Made by a program: the position numbers and the translations under genes. From Bacteroidales bacterium (GTDB lineage: Bacteria; Bacteroidota; Bacteroidia; Bacteroidales; UBA1556), in NCBI GenBank assembly GCA_027064095.1, contig JAMOQI010000020.1:1-60007 (forward strand): a stretch of DNA of 60,007 bases, given 5' to 3'. The notes under the pieces are model-generated. The model was not told the DNA's origin, did not search any database, and saw only the letters and a list, made by a program, of their open reading frames with translations. The first letter of the stretch is position 1. Each line of letters starts with the position of its first letter. This document shows positions 54,422 to 60,007 of the stretch, one piece after another.

Positions 54422-55795
54422 TTAATTTCTTCCAAAAAGAGATTTAAATAACTGTTCTAATCTACTATGGTCAATAATTTCAATAGAAAAACCTTCTTTT
54501 GAAATACCTTTTAGGCTAAATTTAGAAAGATATATTTTTTCAAAACCAAGTTTCTCAGCTTCTCTAATACGTTGTTCAGCATGATTTATACTTCTTACTT
54601 CTCCTGTTAGTCCTATTTCAGCAGCAAAACATACCTTTTCAGGAATTGGAATATCATAGTTGGAAGAGAGAATGGCACAAATCACTGCCAAGTCAATAGC
54701 AGGGTCGTCAACTTTTATTCCTCCGGCAATATTTAAGAATACATCTTTAGTTCCAAGTTTGAATCCTGATTTCTTCTCCAAAACAGCTAAGAGCATATTC
54801 AGTCTTCGTGTATCAAAGCCTATTGCACTGCGTTGTGGTGTCCCGTAAACAGCCGAGCTAGCTAAAGCTTGAACCTCTATAAGTAATGGTCTTCCTCCTT
54901 CCATAGTTGCAGCAATGGCTACTCCACTACTTGCTTCATCTCTTTGCGATATAAGTATTTCAGATGGATTGTTTACTTCTCTCATTCCATTATTAAGCAT
55001 TTCGTAAATGCCTAATTCTGCCGTTGAGCCAAATCTGTTTTTATGTGAGCGAAGAATTCTATAACCATAATTTCTATCACCCTCAAATTGTAAAACCGTA
55101 TCAACCATATGTTCTAATATTTTAGGACCGGCAATGCTTCCATCTTTGGTAATATGTCCAACAATAAAGACGGGGGTATGGCTTTCTTTGGCAAAACGTT
55201 GTAATTCTCCGGCACTTTCACGAATCTGGGAAACACTTCCTGCCGTACTATCTATTTTTGCTGTTTGTAGCGTTTGAATAGAATCAATTATTAATAAATC
55301 AATTTTCAAATTAGCAAGTTGAGTAAAAATTTTGTCAGTTCGTGTTTCATTCAATATATAGCATTGTTTGTTGACAATACCAATTCTTTCGGCACGCATT
55401 CTTATTTGTTGTTCACTTTCTTCTCCCGAAACATAAAGAATTCTCAAAGAACTGGCTTTTAGTGCCACTTGTAATAATAATGTTGATTTTCCAATACCGG
55501 GCTCTCCACCAACTAGTACCAGACTTCCTTTTACCATTCCTCCACCAAGAACTCTATTTAATTCATTGTCAAGTAAATTTATTCTATCTTCCTTTTGGTG
55601 AGAAAGTTCTTGTACTGGTTGTGGTTTTTTAGCCTTTCGAACTTTTGACTCATTTTCCCATTTAGGTGTTGACTCAATAGTAATAATTTCTTCCGAAATA
55701 GTATTCCATTCTCCACATGAAGAGCATTTCCCCATCCATTTAGAATACTCTGCTCCACAGTTATTACAGAAGAAACTAGTTTTTGATTTTGCCAT
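54422..55795 (-). CDS. radA: DNA repair protein RadA/Sms
   Basis: A 457-residue RadA, full length. The N-terminal zinc finger is CNNCGAEYSKWMGKCSSCGEW. The RecA-like core has Walker A GGEPGIGKSTL (about 95-105), the KNRFG motif (SHKNRFGS), and a C-terminal Lon-protease-like domain (from about 290). RadA helps branch migration in recombination intermediates. A perfect terminator-like hairpin (55826-55850, minus) lies about 30 bases before its ATG, so transcription from the upstream RNA must read through or radA uses its own weak box. Confidence 0.95.
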   Translation of the reverse strand: MAKSKTSFFCNNCGAEYSKWMGKCSSCGEWNTISEEIITIESTPKWENESKVRKAKKPQPVQELSHQKEDRINLLDNELNRVLGGGMVKGSLVLVGGEPGIGKSTLLLQVALKASSLRILYVSGEESEQQIRMRAERIGIVNKQCYILNETRTDKIFTQLANLKIDLLIIDSIQTLQTAKIDSTAGSVSQIRESAGELQRFAKESHTPVFIVGHITKDGSIAGPKILEHMVDTVLQFEGDRNYGYRILRSHKNRFGSTAELGIYEMLNNGMREVNNPSEILISQRDEASSGVAIAATMEGGRPLLIEVQALASSAVYGTPQRSAIGFDTRRLNMLLAVLEKKSGFKLGTKDVFLNIAGGIKVDDPAIDLAVICAILSSNYDIPIPEKVCFAAEIGLTGEVRSINHAEQRIREAEKLGFEKIYLSKFSLKGISKEGFSIEIIDHSRLEQLFKSLFGRN

Positions 55796-55816
55796 AGATT
55801 AAAATTTGAGCGAAGG

Positions 55817-55982
55817 TAAAAAAAAAGGACAAACGGGGAATGTTTGTCCTAATATTAAAAATCACAGGTTTTTTGGCCGCAAATTGGGAATCATTGCACA
55901 GGAATTAATACGGTGCGGCCTGTATATATAGTATTGTGTTGCGTTCGATAGTTTTGGGAGGCTATCTTTTTAAAAGAACTAA
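55817..55982 (-). ncRNA. Candidate small RNA upstream of radA
   Basis: On the minus strand a TAnnTTTG box (55988-55995) is followed by about 165 bases with no good open frame, and then by a textbook intrinsic terminator (55826-55850 plus T-run). Inside are two further stems: GATAG/CTATC with a 10-base loop, and GGCCGCA (minus strand) paired with TGCGGCC across a 32-base interior. The patch is richer in G and C than its flanks. It could be a stand-alone sRNA (a 6S-like or other housekeeping RNA is possible) or an attenuated radA leader. Not assignable to a named family by eye. Confidence 0.55.
55826..55850 (-). terminator. Intrinsic terminator ahead of radA
   Basis: AGGACAAAC / GTTTGTCCT, perfect 9-bp stem with a 7-base loop. 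On the minus strand it is followed by about ten T residues, and the radA ATG comes about 30 bases later. Confidence 0.85.
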
Positions 55983-55987
55983 CGCTG

Positions 55988-55995
55988 CAAAAATA
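55988..55995 (-). promoter_or_regulatory. TAnnTTTG -7 box for the candidate sRNA
   Basis: Reads TATTTTTG on the minus strand. A transcript from here would begin near 55982. Confidence 0.55.
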
Positions 55996-56092
55996 ATATA
56001 GAAATGAAATCCTAAAAGTTAAAGGGTTTAAACAAAGCTTAAAATCTGTTAAAACATATAACTAATGCATTTAAGCACTTGGAAAAGATTAT

Positions 56093-56100
56093 TACTTTTG
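56093..56100 (+). promoter_or_regulatory. TAnnTTTG -7 box abutting the histidine kinase start
   Basis: TACTTTTG ends five bases before the ATG at 56106, so the kinase mRNA may be leaderless. Confidence 0.6.
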
Positions 56101-56105
56101 CCTTG

Positions 56106-57524
56106 ATGAAGACAAACAGAATAGTAAGTATTAGTATAGCCATGGGACTTGTAATGGCAGGGCTATTGGTAATGCAATTACTTTGGGTAAAGAGTGCTTT
56201 GTCAATAAAAGAAACAGCATTTAGTAATGATATCCAGAGAACATTCACTAAGGTGATGAAGCGGATTAACAATTTGGAAAGAGATGCTGCTAAAAATCGA
56301 CTCCATAAAATGATGGGAGCTCCTGACTTTCCCGAAGGTCCTAAGTCCAGAATTGTGGATGGAAAGTTGGAAAAATCCTTCGATTATGATGGCTCAATAA
56401 TAAAATTTATTACCCTTTTTCCCAATGAATTGAGTATTATTCCGGCTTTTGATAATCCTGTCTTTGATAACCCTGAATATTCTTATGGTAAAATTGATAG
56501 TATTATCCTTAGCGAGTTACATCATAATAATATATATGCAGATTTTAAATTTAATGTCTTCGATCAAAAAGCAAGTTATTTTTTATATCACGATCCGAGT
56601 ATTAATGAAAATAAATATGTTGAAAAGGCTTATGCTTTCCCCTTTCTTTCAAATAAATTTGACCAGCAGCTTTACTTAATGGTATATTTCCCTAAGGAAA
56701 AATCTTATTTACTGAAGGAGATGAGCTTGATGTTGTTTATTTCTATCATTATTATTTTAGCAGTAGTTTATTTGTTTTTTTATAGTATTTCTACCATAAT
56801 TAAGCAGTCTAAATTGTCTGATATAAAAAATGATTTTATTAATAATATGACTCATGAGTTTAAGACACCTATTTCTACTATATCGCTTGCCTGTCAGGCT
56901 CTTACAGATGATGATATACAAAAAACACCTGAGTTGTACGAAAGCTATATTTCTATTATACAAGATGAAAATTCTCGGTTGGGAAAAATGGCAGAGAAAA
57001 TTCTTCAAACTGCAATAATTGATAAAGGAAAATTAAAATTAAATACTGAATTAGTAAATGTACATGATTTGATAAAAGAACTTATTAAAAATAATGAGAT
57101 GATGATAAGCCAAAGATCTGGTGAGATTAGTTATAGCCTAGATGCTCATCATTTTATAATTAATGCTGATAGGTTTCATTTAACAAATTTAATGTATAAT
57201 TTACTTGATAATGCAAATAAATATACATTGGAAAACCCCAAAATACATATAAGTACCAAAAATGATGGTGACTGTATATTGATATCTGTTAAGGATAATG
57301 GTATGGGTATTTCTAAATCAAATCAAAAGAAAATATTTGATAAATTATATAGAGTTCCAACAGGCAATGTGCATAATGTTAAGGGTTTTGGTTTAGGATT
57401 GAGTTATGTAAAAGCTGTAGTGGAGAAACATAGAGGTTATATTGATTTAGAAAGTCAGGTAAATAAAGGAACAACTTTCTATATTCGTATTCCAATAGAT
57501 TTTTTAAAAACAAGTTGTAAATAG
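56106..57524 (+). CDS. Sensor histidine kinase
   Basis: A 472-residue kinase. Two transmembrane helices (about 8-27 and 208-232) bracket a periplasmic sensor of about 180 residues without a known domain. The HisKA H-box is MTHEFKTPISTIS. The ATPase has the N-box NLLDNANKYT, G1 KDNGMGIS and G2 GFGLGLSYV. The frame opens at a TTG at 56079, inside a promoter box, so the ATG at 56106 is used. A response regulator gene follows seven bases later. The pair resembles RprX/RprY of Bacteroidales, which affects envelope and sodium or oxidative stress responses, but the signal here is unknown. Confidence 0.92.
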   Translation: MKTNRIVSISIAMGLVMAGLLVMQLLWVKSALSIKETAFSNDIQRTFTKVMKRINNLERDAAKNRLHKMMGAPDFPEGPKSRIVDGKLEKSFDYDGSIIKFITLFPNELSIIPAFDNPVFDNPEYSYGKIDSIILSELHHNNIYADFKFNVFDQKASYFLYHDPSINENKYVEKAYAFPFLSNKFDQQLYLMVYFPKEKSYLLKEMSLMLFISIIIILAVVYLFFYSISTIIKQSKLSDIKNDFINNMTHEFKTPISTISLACQALTDDDIQKTPELYESYISIIQDENSRLGKMAEKILQTAIIDKGKLKLNTELVNVHDLIKELIKNNEMMISQRSGEISYSLDAHHFIINADRFHLTNLMYNLLDNANKYTLENPKIHISTKNDGDCILISVKDNGMGISKSNQKKIFDKLYRVPTGNVHNVKGFGLGLSYVKAVVEKHRGYIDLESQVNKGTTFYIRIPIDFLKTSCK

Positions 57525-57531
57525 TTATATT

Positions 57532-58224
57532 ATGGAAAAAGTAAAAATATTATTAGCAGAAGATGACAATAATTTAGGTAAAATCCTTAAAACTTATCTT
57601 CAAGCCAAAGGATTTGAAGTTGATTTATTCGTTAATGGTGAAGATGCATTATTAGGTTTTCACAAGAATAACGACTATTCTATTTTGGTGTTGGATGTAA
57701 TGATGCCAGTTATGGATGGTTTCACTTTAGCTTCAAATGTGCGTAAATCAGACAAGCTTATTCCAATATTATTCTTAACAGCGAAATCTTTAGAAGAGGA
57801 TAAGCTTAAAGGTTTTGAGCTTGGTGGTGATGACTATATCACCAAACCATTTAATATGGAGTTACTGTTGGCTCGGTTAAATGCTATACTTCGTCGCTCG
57901 GGAAAACTAGACTCTGATGAGAATAGAGTTGAATTTGAAATAGGTAAATATAAGTTTAATTACGAACATCAGAAATTAAGCTGTTGCGATGTGGATCAAA
58001 AACTTACTAGCAAGGAAGCTGAATTACTTAAACTGCTTTGTGAACATGAGAATCAAACCCTTGACAGACGTGTAGCTTTAAATAGTATTTGGAAAGATGA
58101 TAGCTATTTTAATGCTAGAAGTATGGATGTGTATATCACTAAATTGAGAAAATATTTGAAAGGTGATCCTGAAATACAAATTATTAATGTTCATGGAGTA
58201 GGATTCAAACTATTAACTAGATAA
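57532..58224 (+). CDS. OmpR-family response regulator
   Basis: A 230-residue regulator. The receiver (about 1-115) has the acidic pair EDD, the phospho-acceptor Asp in VLDVMMPVMDG, the LTAKS Ser/Thr, and Lys in YITKPFN. The C-terminal winged-helix (about 135-230) has LTSKEAELLKLLCEHE, VYITKLRKYLK and IINVHGVGFKL. It is phosphorylated by the kinase encoded just upstream and binds DNA as a dimer. RprY-like. A strong terminator follows. Confidence 0.94.
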   Translation: MEKVKILLAEDDNNLGKILKTYLQAKGFEVDLFVNGEDALLGFHKNNDYSILVLDVMMPVMDGFTLASNVRKSDKLIPILFLTAKSLEEDKLKGFELGGDDYITKPFNMELLLARLNAILRRSGKLDSDENRVEFEIGKYKFNYEHQKLSCCDVDQKLTSKEAELLKLLCEHENQTLDRRVALNSIWKDDSYFNARSMDVYITKLRKYLKGDPEIQIINVHGVGFKLLTR

Positions 58225-58607
58225 TTATTTTGTATTAATGAAAAAGGACTCAACATATTATTTATTGAGTCCTTTTTTTATTTTTAATCAATGCTGTCCT
58301 AAATAAATTTAAGGACATGCAAGTTTAGCGATTTTATTGAGGTTTGAGATTCGTTTTTGAATAATTTAGAAAAGAACCTTCTCCTGTTTTCGATATATTT
58401 TTTAGGCAAAAATTAAATTTTTCAGATGAATTTTTATCAATAAAGTTTACTTTCAATAATATCACTATATATAAAAAATAGGCATTGGGTTATTACTTGG
58501 ATAAATTTATAATGATATTGGATTAATAAATTAGACAAAATCTATAAATATTTAGTTTTTACAAGATTGGTTTATCTTGTTAGTAAACTTAAAACAGGTT
58601 AAATATA
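58225..58607. other. Gap after the response regulator, partly IS remnant
   Basis: Holds the terminator (58241-58277), about 200 bases with nothing recognised, and then the 5' part of a decayed transposase (from about 58480). Confidence 0.6.
58241..58279 (+). terminator. Terminator after the response regulator
   Basis: Perfect 13-bp stem AAAAAGGACTCAA (58241-58253) / TTGAGTCCTTTTT (58265-58277), 11-base loop, T-run. It ends the two-component operon. Confidence 0.9.
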
Positions 58608-58790
58608 ATGCTTCCGGCTATTGATATATTTAAACAGAAGAATAATATTGATAAATTGGTTATTGTTGCTGATAGTGGCTTGTTATCTTATAGAAACATT
58701 ACAAAATTACAAGAAAAAGAATATGATTTTATACTTAGAGCAAGGATAAAGAATGAGAAACAAAAACTTTATTTTTTGCTAAGTCTAATA
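58480..58790 (+). pseudogene. Decayed IS1634-like transposase fragments
   Basis: Two protein fragments in different frames. LDKIYKYLVFTRLVYLVSKLKT (about 58530-58600, written here in part from its N-terminal region) matches a segment near the start of IS1634-type transposases. LPAIDIFKQKNNIDKLVIVADSGLL and FILRARIKNE (about 58608-58770) match the catalytic core with the second conserved Asp. The long stretch between them in intact proteins is missing, and stops break the frames. No terminal inverted repeats are visible. It is an old, internally deleted insertion, ending inside the 3' end of the ccmF-like gene. Confidence 0.65.
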
Positions 58791-60007
58791 TTTCTATAAA
58801 GGGAAATAAAAAGACCAAATATCATTATTAGTGCTCCTGACCACATCAAACTTATATATGGAAAAATAACAGATTTAATAACTATAAACTGCATTTCTTT
58901 TCTGTCAACACCTAATATTATGCCCATCTTTTTGGGATTTATATTTGCAAATCTAAATCGTAAATTCTTAGAAGGAATAGTTTTTTCTTCTTTTTTTAAT
59001 ACTCCATTATCAATTCTGTAACTCAAATCAAAAGAAGATATACTATCATTTGAATTTGGAATTTCTATTGTTGCAATTATTGAAATATTATTGACATCCA
59101 GACTATCATTACTGCCTTCTATCCTTATATCTTTTAGTATATAAATATCTTTATTAATAGTTAATGTGTCACCAATTACCATTTCAGTTTCAGACAATTT
59201 TTTATACCTATTATTAGTTTGGTCAGCCTTGATATCTGCATATGAAATATATGTAAAAACATCCTTTTTCAGAGAATGATAAGTGTCTGGGTCGTAAACA
59301 TTTCCCATAATCTTATTTACGTTTATTGATGGTTCTATCGAAAATTCCTTTTTTATATTACCATCTTTTTCTTTAGAGTAAAAATCAATTTTATAATATA
59401 AATGATTTTTATTTTTTCTAAGGCCAGAATACTCAACTAAATATTTGTTTAATTGTTTAAGTTTATCTTTTTCAAGAAGTTGGTTCTCTTTATTAGAGTT
59501 GGCATCTCCAAAATCATACATTGATGTATTTTTGGAAATAATTTCACTATTAGAAAATGCGGCCAATACACCCAGTAAGAATAAAGCAAAACCGAAATGA
59601 GATAGACTATTGCTTAGGTTATGTAAATTAAACTTATTTCTTATTAAATAATCTAATGAGCTAACAATTGCTAGATTAATGGTAAGTAGAAAAACTAAGA
59701 AAGCCAAATTATTTATTTGGAAAAGGTATATTTCAGGAATGAAAATTAAATTTGCTACAATTAATATTAGACCATACCTTTTCATAAATGAGGTAAAATC
59801 GTTTTTCCCGTACTTAAGCACCAACGAAACTGAAATAAATATGACAATTAAAATAGCAAAAGGTAGTTGCCATTTATTATAATAGGCAACAACTTCTACA
59901 GGAGGAGCTATATTGGTGCCAAAAACTTTATTAATAACAGGTATTGAAGTAGAAATAAATACTTGAAAAGATGATAGAATAAGAATTAAAGAACCAATAT
60001 ACATCCA
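58769..60007 (-). CDS. ccmF: CcmF-like cytochrome c haem lyase, N-terminus beyond window
   Basis: About 412 C-terminal residues. Hydrophobic segments alternate with the large periplasmic region. FGTNIAPPVEVVAYYNKWQLP and LSHFGFALFLLGVLAAFS are typical of CcmF, which moves haem to apocytochrome c in the system I pathway. The C-terminus is a final transmembrane helix ending SLYRNIRLSKK. The N-terminal helices and WWD domain lie outside. The last about 20 bases overlap the transposase remnant, yet the reading frame and a sensible end are kept. Its presence indicates membrane-bound c-type cytochromes and respiration. Confidence 0.85.
   Translation of the reverse strand, partial: WMYIGSLILILSSFQVFISTSIPVINKVFGTNIAPPVEVVAYYNKWQLPFAILIVIFISVSLVLKYGKNDFTSFMKRYGLILIVANLIFIPEIYLFQINNLAFLVFLLTINLAIVSSLDYLIRNKFNLHNLSNSLSHFGFALFLLGVLAAFSNSEIISKNTSMYDFGDANSNKENQLLEKDKLKQLNKYLVEYSGLRKNKNHLYYKIDFYSKEKDGNIKKEFSIEPSINVNKIMGNVYDPDTYHSLKKDVFTYISYADIKADQTNNRYKKLSETEMVIGDTLTINKDIYILKDIRIEGSNDSLDVNNISIIATIEIPNSNDSISSFDLSYRIDNGVLKKEEKTIPSKNLRFRFANINPKKMGIILGVDRKEMQFIVIKSVIFPYISLMWSGALIMIFGLFISLYRNIRLSKK

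Noticed and set aside
58608..58799. Open frame of 63 codons as a separate gene
   Set aside because: Its first 45 or so residues match the middle of a transposase and the rest is out-of-frame tail, so it is part of a pseudogene.

Overview
This window is chromosomal DNA of a low-G+C member of the Bacteroidota. Evidence for this is the TAnnTTTG promoter box in front of many genes, scarce Shine-Dalgarno sequences, type IX secretion sorting domains of both kinds (A and B), a TonB receptor with a carboxypeptidase-like N-terminal domain, DUF2723 and DUF4271 proteins, and a split F-type ATP synthase locus. The order or genus cannot be fixed from the sequence alone.

Layout. 1-4164 (minus): TetR regulator, lysophospholipid-type acyltransferase, phospholipid N-methyltransferase-like protein and an RND/MMPL exporter cut by the window edge, which looks like a lipid-modification and export cassette. 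4645-10875 (plus): bactofilin, AtpZ- and AtpI-like proteins, then atpB-E-F-H-A-G, with conspicuous RNA hairpins between atpE and atpF, between atpA and atpG, and after atpG. The beta and epsilon genes are not here. 11030-25130: a secreted protein of unknown function, a fused oligopeptide ABC ATPase, a DUF2723 membrane protein, Maf, PurN, a VOC protein, glycyl-tRNA synthetase and an rlmG-tag-rlmF operon. 25355-31607: a propeller/Y_Y_Y/SpoIIE receptor phosphatase, a DUF4271 protein, HemD, SSB and an alpha/beta hydrolase. 31730-36238 (minus): a zinc-finger anti-sigma factor with two LTXXQ periplasmic proteins but no adjacent sigma factor, and a TonB receptor with a His-rich small exported protein. 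36630-41281 (minus): accessory secreted proteins and lipoproteins, including an NADase-type glycan-binding-like protein and an M1-like metallopeptidase.

41655-49889 (plus): a large T9SS type B surface protein, riboflavin synthase, tRNA-Leu(CAA), a TPR protein, and an ECF sigma factor translationally coupled to a protein that joins a cytoplasmic anti-sigma-like head, one inner-membrane helix, a long Ser/Asn-rich linker and an outer-membrane barrel-like domain. A PKD-repeat T9SS type A protein follows directly. This sigma/trans-envelope anti-sigma pair resembles the dual membrane-spanning anti-sigma factors described in Bacteroides and is the most interesting system in the window. 50222-60007: a lipoprotein hydrolase with a helical C-terminal part, RecO, YgiQ, RadA, a probable small RNA gene upstream of radA (own promoter box and textbook terminator), a histidine kinase/response regulator pair, a decayed IS1634-like transposase, and the C-terminal half of CcmF.

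The core genes (ATP synthase, tRNA charging, 23S rRNA methylation, repair, haem, flavin and purine synthesis) are ordinary housekeeping. The accessory genes concern the cell envelope: secretion to the surface, envelope-stress signalling, metal or nutrient import, and lipid remodelling.
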